Numbered from the stretch's first letter, positions 1 through 6,625 are shown. The stretch is DNA of 11,119 nucleotides from an uncultured Peptococcaceae bacterium (GCA_900553245.1 USCP01000041.1:1-11119), one strand, 5' to 3'. The notes: generated by a model from the letters alone, not told the origin. Made by a program: numbers and translations.

Positions 1-118
1 AGTCAGCTGCTTTGTCCATATCCCCGTCACATTCTTGAAGGGCACGCTTGCAGTCCATCATGCCAGCGCCAGTTTTTTCACGTAATTCTTTTACCAAAGA
101 AGCGGTAATGTTTGCCAC
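1..118 (-). CDS. tsf: Elongation factor Ts, N-terminal part (cut by window edge)
   Basis: EF-Ts is the cytosolic guanine-nucleotide exchange factor that recycles EF-Tu during translation. Only the first 39 codons are in the window. The translation starts VANITASLVKELREKTGAG and continues with MMDCKRALQE, which is the characteristic N-terminal UBA-like helical domain of EF-Ts that contacts EF-Tu. The GTG start at 118 is chosen because an AGGAGG ribosome binding site (126-131) lies 7 bases upstream and the first residues match the family N-terminus. It follows rpsB on the same strand, the standard rpsB-tsf order, with about 93 bases between the genes that include a terminator-like hairpin. The gene continues beyond position 1. 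Confidence 0.95.
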   Translation of the reverse strand, partial: MANITASLVKELREKTGAGMMDCKRALQECDGDMDKAAD

Positions 119-162
119 AATAATTCCTCCTAAACGCAGTGTGTTTACGAATGCTTCATCTT

Positions 163-199
163 AAAAAAGGTAACCTCATTTTTTCAACTCGGTTACCTT
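163..199 (-). terminator. Terminator-like hairpin between rpsB and tsf (possible attenuator)
   Basis: On the minus strand AAGGTAACC (199-191) pairs perfectly with GGTTACCTT (175-167) across a 15-base loop and is followed by a run of six T (168-163). This is the form of an intrinsic terminator. Because tsf is the normal downstream partner of rpsB and no obvious promoter is seen between them, it probably acts as a partial terminator that lowers tsf relative to rpsB transcription, or as a processing site. The long loop and modest GC content suggest incomplete termination. Confidence 0.7.
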
Positions 200-211
200 A
201 AATGCACTTAA

Positions 212-943
212 TTATTCAGCGTCTGCAGCGACTTCTGCTTCAGCTTCTTCAAGATTAGCTGCGCCTTGCTTAGCTTCAACAACTGCATCTGCGATAACAG
301 AAGTGAGGAGCTTTACAGCGCGAATAGCATCGTCGTTACCTGGGATTACGTAGTCGATTTCGTCTGGGTCACAGTTGGTGTCAACGATACCTACTACTGG
401 GATACCAAGCTTGCGTGCTTCGTGAACAGCAATCTTTTCTTTCTTAGGGTCTACTACAAAGATAGCACCTGGAAGTTCTGGCATGTTCTTGATACCGCCG
501 AGGAAACGTTCCAATTTATCTTTTTCGCCAAGGAGAAGTGCTTTTTCTTTCTTGGTGAGCAATTCGAGGGTGCCGTTTTCTTCCATCTTTTCGAGTTCGA
601 AGAGACGTTTAATACGGGTTTCGATGGTCTTGTAGTTGGTAAGCATACCACCCAACCATCTTTCGTTAACGAAGTATTCACCAGCGCGAATAGCTTCTTC
701 CTTGATGGATTCTTGTGCTTGCTTCTTGGTGCCAACGAAAAGTACTGGCTTGCCTTCAGCAACAACTTCCTTCACGAAATCATATGCTTCATTGATAAGT
801 TTAACGGTTTTAGACAAATCAATGATGTAAATTTGATTTCTTTCTGCAAAAATGTACGGCGCCATTTTAGGATTCCAGCGACGTGTTTGATGACCAAAAT
901 GTACCCCAGCTTCTAAGAGTTGTTTCATAGATACTACTGACAT
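212..943 (-). CDS. rpsB: 30S ribosomal protein S2
   Basis: This is a structural protein of the small ribosomal subunit, 243 residues, a typical length for bacterial S2. It begins MSVVSMKQLLEAGVHFGHQ, the highly conserved S2 N-terminus, and carries the family segments RRWNPKMAPYIF, LFVGTKKQAQ, RWLGGMLTN and VDTNCDPDEIDYVIPGNDDAIRA. The C-terminus is an acidic, alanine- and glutamate-rich tail. An in-frame start six codons upstream is possible, but the ATG at 943 is preferred because AGGAGG (951-956) sits 7 bases before it and the family N-terminus starts there. It is followed by tsf on the same strand and preceded by a strong promoter and a structured leader of about 110 bases, where S2-mediated feedback could act. 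Confidence 0.98.
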   Translation of the reverse strand: MSVVSMKQLLEAGVHFGHQTRRWNPKMAPYIFAERNQIYIIDLSKTVKLINEAYDFVKEVVAEGKPVLFVGTKKQAQESIKEEAIRAGEYFVNERWLGGMLTNYKTIETRIKRLFELEKMEENGTLELLTKKEKALLLGEKDKLERFLGGIKNMPELPGAIFVVDPKKEKIAVHEARKLGIPVVGIVDTNCDPDEIDYVIPGNDDAIRAVKLLTSVIADAVVEAKQGAANLEEAEAEVAADAE

Positions 944-1058
944 TTTGGCACCTCCTCTCATATTTTGGATTTTTTCTTCCGGCTCTCTTTTAACGCGTCC
1001 CTCTCACCCTTGTGAGCTCCAGAGCACGGAACGGAGAACCGTGTTTTTTACAACGTTT
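944..1058 (-). promoter_or_regulatory. Structured 5' leader of rpsB
   Basis: The predicted transcript start (about 1056-1058) leaves a leader of roughly 115 bases. On the minus strand it can form a hairpin CACGG/CCGTG (1043-1039 with 1029-1025), a second hairpin CTCAC/GTGAG with a four-base loop (1016-1012 with 1007-1003), and a possible closing helix between AACG (1057-1054) and CGTT (995-992). This gives a small three-way-junction-like layout ending about 40 bases before the ribosome binding site. Ribosomal protein operons are often autoregulated through such leaders. That this one is regulated by S2 is inference; I do not recognise it as a named RNA family. Confidence 0.45.
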
Positions 1059-1060
1059 AG

Positions 1061-1089
1061 AGTATATCATCTCTGCACCCATCGTGCAA
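1061..1089 (-). promoter_or_regulatory. Sigma-A type promoter of rpsB-tsf
   Basis: On the minus strand a -35 box TTGCAC (1089-1084) and a -10 box TATACT (1066-1061) are separated by exactly 17 bases. This is close to the sigma-70/sigma-A consensus. It lies just after the terminator of the upstream cluster, so rpsB has its own independent transcription. Confidence 0.85.
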
Positions 1090-1112
1090 GCATTTTTTAA
1101 TATATTTTGCAT

Positions 1113-1141
1113 AAAAAAGCCACCGTTTTTTAGGCGGTGGC
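1113..1141 (-). terminator. Intrinsic terminator of the fakA-fakB-hypothetical cluster
   Basis: On the minus strand a perfect 7-bp stem GCCACCG/CGGTGGC (1141-1135 with 1125-1119) with a 9-base loop is followed directly by six T (1118-1113). It lies 7 bases beyond the stop codon of the small membrane protein gene, marking the end of this transcription unit. Confidence 0.88.
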
Positions 1142-1148
1142 ACTTACA

Positions 1149-1589
1149 TTATTTTTTTGCGTTTTCAATGGCAGCAGATACTTCGTCTAATTCATTTTCA
1201 ACACGAAGCAACGCATCTTCAAGCTCTTCTAAACTTGCTTTGTCATATTCAGCTTGCGATTCTTGCGCTTGAAGAAATTCATTGTCCGCATCTTCCTGCA
1301 CATTTCTGTGAAGCATGCAGCAACACCCGTTAGCCTTCACATAACCAACAATCTTAGATGCAACAACACCACAGACAGTCCCGATGACCACACCGAAAAC
1401 GGCTTTCTTGATCATATTTTTTTGTGGGGTAGGAACGGTCTTTTGCGCTTTCACCAAACGACGTACGTGCTTTTCTTTCTTCTTATTTTTGGTCACCAAA
1501 CGTCCAACTTTTCTTTTTTTCTTGTCCAATTGCTTTTGCAAACGACGCAACTTAGACAAACGTCTTTCAATTTTCTTTAACTGGTTCAT
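1149..1589 (-). CDS. Small charge-segregated single-pass membrane protein of unknown function
   Basis: A 146-residue protein I cannot assign to a named family. Residues 1-50 are strongly basic (many KK and RR pairs, predicted helical or coiled coil). Residues about 61-84 form a hydrophobic, glycine-containing segment that looks like one membrane helix. Residues 89-91 are three consecutive cysteines just after it, and residues 97-146 are an acidic predicted coiled coil. By the positive-inside rule the basic N-terminus should face the cytoplasm. The ATG at 1589 is chosen because AAGGAG (1599-1604) lies 9 bases upstream; a longer open frame to 1634 lacks such a site and would run into fakB. The Shine-Dalgarno overlaps the fakB stop, so translation is probably coupled to fakB. 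It is the last gene before the terminator at 1113-1141. A link to fatty acid uptake is inferred only from position. Confidence 0.8.
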   Translation of the reverse strand: MNQLKKIERRLSKLRRLQKQLDKKKRKVGRLVTKNKKKEKHVRRLVKAQKTVPTPQKNMIKKAVFGVVIGTVCGVVASKIVGYVKANGCCCMLHRNVQEDADNEFLQAQESQAEYDKASLEELEDALLRVENELDEVSAAIENAKK

Positions 1590-1602
1590 GTTTTCGCACT
1601 CC

Positions 1603-2477
1603 TTATACCTGATAAAAAGCAATACCAAATGCACCTAATCCAATATGGGTGGTTGTCACACACCCGATTTCATAATCCATTAACTGCTCATGATCAAATG
1701 TACCGTAATCATCGAGCTTTTGTCTAAGATTTTCTCTGAGGACCTCTAAGTAAGTTTCATTATTGTAGCCCAAGGCGAAATACATTTTCTTGCTTGGGTC
1801 AATCATTTTTACAAATTCATCCGTTAAACGGTCAATGGCTTTTTCGAGTTTTTTGCCACGCACCTTATCATGCACTCCAATAAACCCATCTTCAACAATC
1901 AAAATCGGCTTGATGTTTAAAACCGAGCCGACCAAATAGCTGGCCTTGCCAATACGACCGCCTTTTTGCAGATTTCCAGGCTGTCGAGCAAGAATAAAAT
2001 ACGGGAGCTCTTCATCATCGCATGAATCTGCGTCAAAATTTCTTGCCATTCGTCATCCGGATGTTCTTCGATCCATTGCGCAATGCCAACAATCAACACA
2101 CCTAAACCAACAGTAACGATACGGCTATCGATGACTTCAATTTCAATATCATCTTTCATCATCTCGGCAACCATCTTTGCCCCTTGGCAAGTACCACTCA
2201 TTTCTGCAGAAAAATGAATGGAAATGATTTTATCGGCCCCTTCTTCGATACAGCTACGATAAATATCGATAAACTGTGCCGGTGTCGGTTGAGAGGTTGT
2301 TGGTAAAGTCTTCGTACCACCAATATATTTATAAAATTCTTGATTGGTAATGTCTACGCGGTCTTGGTATGATTTTCCGCCGAAATGTACAGTCAGCGGA
2401 ATGACCTTAATATTATATTTTTCAACCAGTGTTTCCGGAATATCCGCCACACTGTCAGTCACAATTGCAACCTTCAT
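1603..2477 (-). pseudogene. fakB: DegV family fatty-acid-binding protein (FakB type), split by a one-base frameshift
   Basis: FakB proteins hold a fatty acid in a buried pocket and present its carboxylate to FakA for phosphorylation. The N-terminal frame (ATG 2477 to about 1976) starts MKVAIVTDSVADIP and has the ligand-loop motifs TTSQPTP (60-66) and FSAEMSGT (89-96). The C-terminal frame (about 1975 to 1603) continues with LQKGGRIGKA, SVLNIKPIL and the terminal HIGLGAFGIAFY, which matches the conserved His-Gly segment of DegV proteins. The frames join within GGAAATCTG near 1973-1975: one extra A would restore LDSLENLQKGGRIG and give about 291 residues, the usual DegV length. Both halves are otherwise intact. 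The AAGGGGG Shine-Dalgarno (2488-2494) overlaps the fakA stop, so the two genes form one unit. It may be a recent mutation or an A-run sequencing error. No classical slippery heptamer is seen. FakB paralogues differ in fatty acid preference, which cannot be read here. Confidence 0.88.
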
Positions 2478-2492
2478 CAATCGCGTGCCCCC

Positions 2493-4148
2493 TTATTCGG
2501 CAGATACGATATAATGATACACACTTTGTCCACCATCATATAATTCAAATTCAATGTCGTCGTATTTTTCTTCTAAAGTATCGAGCAATGCTTCAGCATC
2601 ATCCGCATCCACATCTTCACCATAATGTAAGCTGATGAGTTCCGCATCTTCATCGATGGCTGCATCCACCATAGCAAATACAGCTTCTTCCAAAGTTTTA
2701 CTGGAAGCAACAATTTTACCGTCCATGATACTCATGAATTCATTTTCATGAATTTCAACATCATCAATAGTAGTATCACGCACCGCTTGGGTAATTTCAC
2801 CACTTCGAACAGCTTGCAAGCCTTCTGTCATATTTTCGATATTTTCTTCAACATCAACATCCGGCATATAGCCCATCAAAGCGGAAATCCCTTGTGGGAA
2901 GGTCTTAGACGGCACCACATGAACGTTGCCCGCTTCTACCATGCCAGCAGCTTGTTGCGCGGTCATGATGATGTTTTTATTGTTTGGTAAAATATAAATA
3001 TTTTCCGCATTGATATGGTTAATCACATCAAGGAAATCCTGAGTGCTTGGGTTCATGGTTTGGCCACCACTGATAATATGGGTTGCCCCCAAACCTTTAA
3101 AGATATCGGATAAGCCGGCACCGTTGCAAACAACAATAATGGCATCTTTATAGTTGATATTTTCATCAGTTTTTTTGCCCTTGTTTTGAAGTTCTCTGTT
3201 TTGAGAACGCATATTGTTGATTTTGATGTCATCGAGTTCACCCAAAGAAGAACCTGCTTCAATGACGCGAGCTAGACGATCGGTGTGAATATGCACCTTA
3301 ATGGTGCTACCGGCACCAACCACCAACATACAGTCGCCAAGCTCACAAAGCATGCCTTTTAAAACGTCAATGTCTTCTTCTACATCCGGTTTTTGAGTAC
3401 GTACCAGAAATTCGGTGCAATACGGATAGATAATTTCTTCGGTAGTAGCAAAAGCGTGATCGAATTGATCATTCAAATCACTGCTTTCAGATTGTGCCAC
3501 TTCACTCTTTTCAATGGTTTTACCTTCGAGAGAAGCGAGCATCCCTTCTACTACATATAAATAACCCGCACCACCGGCATCTACAACGCCGGCTTGCTTT
3601 AATACAGGTAATAAATCCGGTGTTCTTTCTAAGCTCTTATGACCTGCTTCAATATATAAGCGCAGGCACTCGAGAATGTCCATGCCCTTTTTATAGTTTG
3701 CAGTCAATGCTTCTGCCGCTTCGCGCACAACGGTCAAAATAGTCCCTTCCATTGGATTACTTACTGCTTTGTAGGCAGATTGCACCCCAGCATTAAAGGC
3801 ACCAACCAACACTTGCGCGTCAACGACTTCATGACCGGCCAAGCCCTTAGAAATCCCAGTTAAAATCTGTGAGAAAATAACCCCAGAATTTCCTCGTGCA
3901 CCCATGACAGCGCCGAAAGCTGCTTGCTTGGAATATTCTTCAACGCTTTCAACTTCTGCTTGGCGAATAAACTTCGCCGCAGATTGCATAGTCATCGCCA
4001 TGTTTGTCCCGGTATCACCATCCGGCACCGGAAAAACGTTAAGCTGGTTGACACTTTCTTTATGTAAATCTAAGTTATCTGCACCGACAAGAATCATATT
4101 TAAAAATTGTTCTGCGGTAATCGTTTCAATGATTAATTCTACCGACAT
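2493..4148 (-). CDS. fakA: Fatty acid kinase ATP-binding subunit FakA (DAK2/YloV family)
   Basis: FakA phosphorylates FakB-bound fatty acids to acyl-phosphates, which feed PlsX/PlsY phospholipid synthesis in the cytosol. The 551-residue length is normal. The N-terminal DhaL-like nucleotide-binding domain shows NVFPVPDGDTGTNM (37-50), with the Asp residues (43, 45) expected to hold Mg-ADP/ATP, then GARGNSGVIFSQ (83-94) and VVDAGGAGYLYVVEG (188-202). The middle domain has YPYCTEF (Cys244) and KVHIHTD (His286, His288), which fit the zinc-site Cys and two His described for staphylococcal FakA. A C-terminal domain ends HYIVSAE. Two adjacent ATGs are possible; the second (4148) is preferred because AGGAGG (4155-4160) is 6 bases from it and only 3 from the first. 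It is followed by fakB after 15 bases and preceded by a palindromic operator candidate. Confidence 0.96.
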   Translation of the reverse strand: MSVELIIETITAEQFLNMILVGADNLDLHKESVNQLNVFPVPDGDTGTNMAMTMQSAAKFIRQAEVESVEEYSKQAAFGAVMGARGNSGVIFSQILTGISKGLAGHEVVDAQVLVGAFNAGVQSAYKAVSNPMEGTILTVVREAAEALTANYKKGMDILECLRLYIEAGHKSLERTPDLLPVLKQAGVVDAGGAGYLYVVEGMLASLEGKTIEKSEVAQSESSDLNDQFDHAFATTEEIIYPYCTEFLVRTQKPDVEEDIDVLKGMLCELGDCMLVVGAGSTIKVHIHTDRLARVIEAGSSLGELDDIKINNMRSQNRELQNKGKKTDENINYKDAIIVVCNGAGLSDIFKGLGATHIISGGQTMNPSTQDFLDVINHINAENIYILPNNKNIIMTAQQAAGMVEAGNVHVVPSKTFPQGISALMGYMPDVDVEENIENMTEGLQAVRSGEITQAVRDTTIDDVEIHENEFMSIMDGKIVASSKTLEEAVFAMVDAAIDEDAELISLHYGEDVDADDAEALLDTLEEKYDDIEFELYDGGQSVYHYIVSAE

Positions 4149-4175
4149 CATGGACCTCCTACAGTGAAAGACTGA

Positions 4176-4201
4176 GATCATTTGACCATTTAAAAATGAT
4201 C
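4176..4201 (-). repeat. Inverted repeat in the fakA leader
   Basis: GATCATTT (4176-4183) and AAATGATC (4194-4201) are perfect 8-base inverted arms around a 10-base spacer. The element lies between the predicted fakA promoter and the ribosome binding site. It could be a weak RNA hairpin in the leader or a DNA-binding site. It lacks a T-run, so it is not a terminator on the minus strand. Confidence 0.5.
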
Positions 4202-4214
4202 ACATTCACCTTTA

Positions 4215-4243
4215 AGGATAACTAATTTGAGTTCGAATTGCAA
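4215..4243 (-). promoter_or_regulatory. Candidate promoter of fakA
   Basis: On the minus strand TTGCAA (4243-4238) and TATCCT (4220-4215) are separated by 17 bases. Each matches four of six consensus positions, and the TTGCAA is the centre of a palindrome (4231-4250). The match is moderate, which fits a regulated promoter. Read-through from the acetyltransferase gene is also possible, since no terminator is seen between them. Confidence 0.5.
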
Positions 4244-4250
4244 TACGAAC
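4231..4250. promoter_or_regulatory. 20-bp palindromic operator candidate upstream of fakA
   Basis: Nine of ten base pairs of this 20-bp element are symmetric: outer arms GTTCG/CGAAC and core ATTGCAAT. The only mismatch is at the sixth position from each end. It covers the predicted -35 region of fakA and lies 5 bases past the upstream acetyltransferase stop. The size and symmetry fit the site of a dimeric repressor. The regulator is unknown; a fatty-acid-responsive repressor is a reasonable inference from the genes controlled. Confidence 0.55.
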
Positions 4251-4255
4251 CATTC

Positions 4256-5413
4256 TCAAAAATACTCATTATTAAAAAACTGCTTCTTTTCTGTAAAGAG
4301 CGCTCGCATCTTCATGTAGCATGCATCAGCTTCGCAGACCTCCCAACCGACTGAGCCTAAGACCAGTTGTGAAAGTGTGGCACGTGTAAACCTTGGTGCA
4401 GTCTCAACAACATTCTCTATTCGCTCAATCTTTTGGGAATGTGCATACCAACGATATTTATCATCTTCAACACAGAAATCCACATTTTCATCGGGCAACC
4501 GAGAAGCAAACGCAGCAATGCAGCATGGATCAATAATGAGCTGCATCATAAAAGGTTCTATCGCTACACCCAACTTATCTTTTTTACGCACGTAAACAAT
4601 TGGTTCATGAAGCGGCGCTGACCACTGCACTTCCTTCACTTGTGAGCGATGACTAGCTATGAAATAATACATCGCTTGCCGCGCCTTTTGTGTCACCGCC
4701 TGCAACTCTCTAACGAGTAAACGACCGTCTACAAAAATATAAACAATATAGCCTTCAGTGTCACCGTTTTCATTATAAATGATTTTACAGTGACCGTTTT
4801 CCAGTCGCGCATCATCTAATAGTGCCGACCAGCGACGCGCACTGTCACGCACTACATAACCATCAAAATCACTCATGGCACGATTATAAATAGTCTCTAG
4901 GAGCGGTAAGGATTCGCTATAACAATCAAGGTCTACAGTTTTCCAATGAAAGGATTTCGCCGCCTCGCGATAGGCCGAGCGGTAAAACTCTTCAATCGGC
5001 AAGGTCATTTTGGCATGATAATCACCAAATACAAAACCAAAGGGTTCATAAAAGTCTGCTTCAAAGGGCATCAAATGTAGAAATGCATACCCTTTTCGCG
5101 GTGCAAATTCTTCGATGACGGTCTCCATCAACATGCGTGTAAACCCCTGACCGCGATGCTCCGGCAGGCAATCCACTCCAACAATATAGCCAGCCTGCAA
5201 GGTTTCATTGCCGACAACCGTCGGCAAATCAATCACCTGCAAACTGGCGACAATTGCATCTTTTTCTGTCACAACAATGCATTCTTCTTCACGGTAATAA
5301 TTTTTAAAATACCAATTTTGGAAGATATCGCCATCGTTAAAGCAATACGCCCATAAATCAATGAGCGCCGGCAAATCCTCCTTAGTGGCCAATCGCATGT
5401 GCGGCTGGTTCAT
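4256..5413 (-). CDS. Eis-like GNAT family N-acetyltransferase
   Basis: A 385-residue protein resembling the Eis/COG4552 group: an N-terminal GNAT domain, a second degenerate GNAT domain and a C-terminal SCP2-like domain. Acetyl-CoA is the expected donor and an amine the acceptor; the substrate is unknown. The N-terminal domain has RLATKEDLPALIDLW (7-21) and the acetyl-CoA pyrophosphate loop in GVDCLPEHRGQGFTRMLM (79-96, with R87-G-Q-G90), followed by FYEPFGF, a typical GNAT beta-bulge region. The start ATG 5413 is chosen for an AAGGGTG site (5423-5429) 9 bases upstream; an ATG at 5398 is an alternative. The gene overlaps the end of the DUF2156 gene by 32 bases, which indicates one operon and coupled translation. 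Eis relatives modify aminoglycosides, peptides or polyamines, but nothing here identifies the target. Confidence 0.85.
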   Translation of the reverse strand: MNQPHMRLATKEDLPALIDLWAYCFNDGDIFQNWYFKNYYREEECIVVTEKDAIVASLQVIDLPTVVGNETLQAGYIVGVDCLPEHRGQGFTRMLMETVIEEFAPRKGYAFLHLMPFEADFYEPFGFVFGDYHAKMTLPIEEFYRSAYREAAKSFHWKTVDLDCYSESLPLLETIYNRAMSDFDGYVVRDSARRWSALLDDARLENGHCKIIYNENGDTEGYIVYIFVDGRLLVRELQAVTQKARQAMYYFIASHRSQVKEVQWSAPLHEPIVYVRKKDKLGVAIEPFMMQLIIDPCCIAAFASRLPDENVDFCVEDDKYRWYAHSQKIERIENVVETAPRFTRATLSQLVLGSVGWEVCEADACYMKMRALFTEKKQFFNNEYF

Positions 5414-6320
5414 TTTTAAGCACACCCTTATATTTTGTTAACATATACTCTGGATAATAAGAGCGCTTTGCGGCACGCAAGCCCTCTAAGCCCATGTCTT
5501 CTTCACGGTTTACATACTTTGCCTCTAGCCAATAATAATTTTGAAATTCTTGGTTAATCAACGGATACAAGCCACGATAATCCGGGAAAGCCTTTTCTAC
5601 ATGTACAACCACCGTGTCATTATTCACCATTTCCCCGAAGGTCAGCGCTACAATGCGACCGTCAACACGAATCATCAGCCCTTTAAAGTCAAGGTCGGAG
5701 AATTTAAAAAGGGCATCGCAAATGGCTTGACGTTCACAAAGCAAGCTATCGTCAACACCGGTTTCACAGTTTCTTTGTCCACACCAATGCTCTACAAAGT
5801 CCCATGCAAGATTGATATTCTCTTCAGAAAGCGGCACCAATTCATAATCCGGATATTCGGCTTTAAAGGCATTGATGTGGTTTCTTTTCTTGCTCAATTT
5901 ACGTCCTTTTAAAGTACGCATTTTTTCCGCATCATAAATATAATCTTCGATGTCAATTTCTTCTTCAAATTCAAATTTTCCAGGAAAAAGACGTTCTAAA
6001 CGTTCTTTATCCTTTGTGGTCACTGCGCGAATCACAAGCTGCTTATTTCTGTCGCGATAGTCCTCAGCCACATGTTCAATGGCCGCACGGAAAAGATCGT
6101 CGTTTTCTTCCAACCGCTACGGTGGCAAAATCCAACTTTCTTCAAAGGCATTTGGCTCTACAATCAAATGATTATCGGTGACCGCCCAGCGAACGGCATA
6201 GCAACGACGCCACATGTACAGATTGGTAAATGTACATTCAGAATTTTGATTTTGACAAGCATAGAAAAAACGGTTCAAAATATCCTTATCGGACAGTTCA
6301 ATGGCTTTGAAACCTAGCAT
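5382..6320 (-). pseudogene. DUF2156 protein (lysyl-PG synthase C-terminal-like), interrupted by an in-frame TAG
   Basis: The two open segments (6320-6120 and 6116-5382) are in the same frame and separated only by TAG at 6119-6117. Together they span 312 codon positions, the usual size of stand-alone DUF2156 (PF09924) proteins, which have a double GNAT-like fold related to the catalytic domain of lysylphosphatidylglycerol synthase. The first part starts MLGFKAIELSDKD and includes SECTFTNLYMWRR and SWILPP; after the TAG come RLEENDDLFRAAIEHV, then LKGRKLSKKRNHINAF and the terminal YYPEYMLTKYKG, all typical of the family. The start ATG 6320 has GAGGAG (6330-6335) 9 bases upstream. No ribosome binding site precedes a restart after the TAG. 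All other complete genes here end in TAA or TGA. A nonsense mutation, a sequence error or amber read-through are all possible. Function in aminoacyl transfer is family inference only. Confidence 0.82.
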
Positions 6321-6385
6321 TCAACCTTACTCCTCTTCATTGTTCATACACTTCAAATTCATACTATCTAACCATGTTATGATTT

Positions 6386-6394
6386 ATTATACCA
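6386..6394 (-). promoter_or_regulatory. Extended -10 promoter of the DUF2156-acetyltransferase operon
   Basis: On the minus strand TGG (6394-6392) is followed directly by a perfect TATAAT (6391-6386), giving an extended -10 element. The 17-base-upstream position is occupied by the T-tract and stem of the tRNA-Val terminator, so no good -35 box is present. The predicted start leaves a leader of about 60 bases before the ATG at 6320. Confidence 0.65.
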
Positions 6395-6402
6395 TAGATA
6401 GT

Positions 6403-6432
6403 AAAAAACGCACTCTTTTCTGAGTGCGTTTT
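6403..6432 (-). terminator. Intrinsic terminator after tRNA-Val
   Basis: A perfect 8-bp stem ACGCACTC/GAGTGCGT (6429-6422 with 6415-6408 on the minus strand) with a six-base loop is extended by A-T pairs and followed by a T-run (6408-6403). It lies 6 bases after the tRNA. Because T residues also flank the other side, it may work in both directions. Confidence 0.85.
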
Positions 6433-6437
6433 CATTC

Positions 6438-6511
6438 TGGGCGGTACTGGACTCGAACCAGCGACCCCCTGCATGTCAAGCAGATACTCTAACCAACTGA
6501 GCTAACCGCCC
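6438..6511 (-). tRNA. tRNA-Val (anticodon GAC)
   Basis: A 74-base cloverleaf on the minus strand: acceptor GGGCGGT/ACCGCCC with discriminator A, D-arm GCTC/GAGT, anticodon stem TCTGC/GCAGG with loop TTGACAT, five-base variable loop and T-arm GCTGG-TTCGAGT-CCAGT. The anticodon GAC (6477-6475) reads GUC/GUU valine codons. CCA is not encoded (GAA follows), so it is added after transcription. It has its own promoter and terminator. Confidence 0.96.
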
Positions 6512-6525
6512 TTAAGACATAAAAT

Positions 6526-6554
6526 ATCATAATCACAAAGACAATGATTGTCAA
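6526..6554 (-). promoter_or_regulatory. Promoter of tRNA-Val
   Basis: On the minus strand a perfect TTGACA (6554-6549) and TATGAT (6531-6526) are separated by 17 bases, ending 14 bases before the tRNA 5' end. This is a near-consensus sigma-A promoter, as expected for a stable RNA. Confidence 0.9.
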
Positions 6555-6586
6555 GTGTTTTCGGGTGTTGGCGAGTCCGCTTAATA

Positions 6587-6625
6587 CTTGTAATATTCTG
6601 ATGTTTGGACCTTTTCTTGTAATAT
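6587..6625. repeat. Direct repeat CTTGTAATAT upstream of the TetR gene
   Basis: The ten bases CTTGTAATAT occur at 6587-6596 and again at 6616-6625, a spacing of 29 bases, in the non-coding gap between tRNA-Val and the TetR-family gene. The second copy ends about 37 bases before the -10 box of that gene. It could be a protein-binding site on one DNA face, but AT-rich chance is possible. Confidence 0.35.

Noticed and set aside
266..916. Open frame of 216 codons on the plus strand opposite rpsB
   Set aside because: It lies antisense to a certain ribosomal protein gene, and its Cys/Phe/Trp-rich translation resembles no protein; it is a shadow of rpsB codon use.
1012..1272. Open frames on the plus strand over the rpsB promoter and the small membrane protein gene
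   Set aside because: They overlap a strong promoter, a terminator and the opposite-strand gene, with phenylalanine- and serine-rich low-complexity translation.
1965..1985. Programmed -1 ribosomal frameshift in fakB
   Set aside because: The site (CTG GAA ATC) is not an X-XXY-YYZ slippery heptamer and no strong downstream stem is seen; DegV proteins are not known to use frameshifting. Kept only as a minor alternative.
4231..4250. Palindrome as a terminator of the acetyltransferase gene
   Set aside because: The symmetric element has almost no loop and is not followed by a T-run on the minus strand, so it does not look like an intrinsic terminator.
6111..6113. TTG as a separate start for the second part of the DUF2156 gene
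   Set aside because: No Shine-Dalgarno precedes it, and the protein would lack the N-terminal part of the fold; a single gene interrupted by TAG explains the sequence better.
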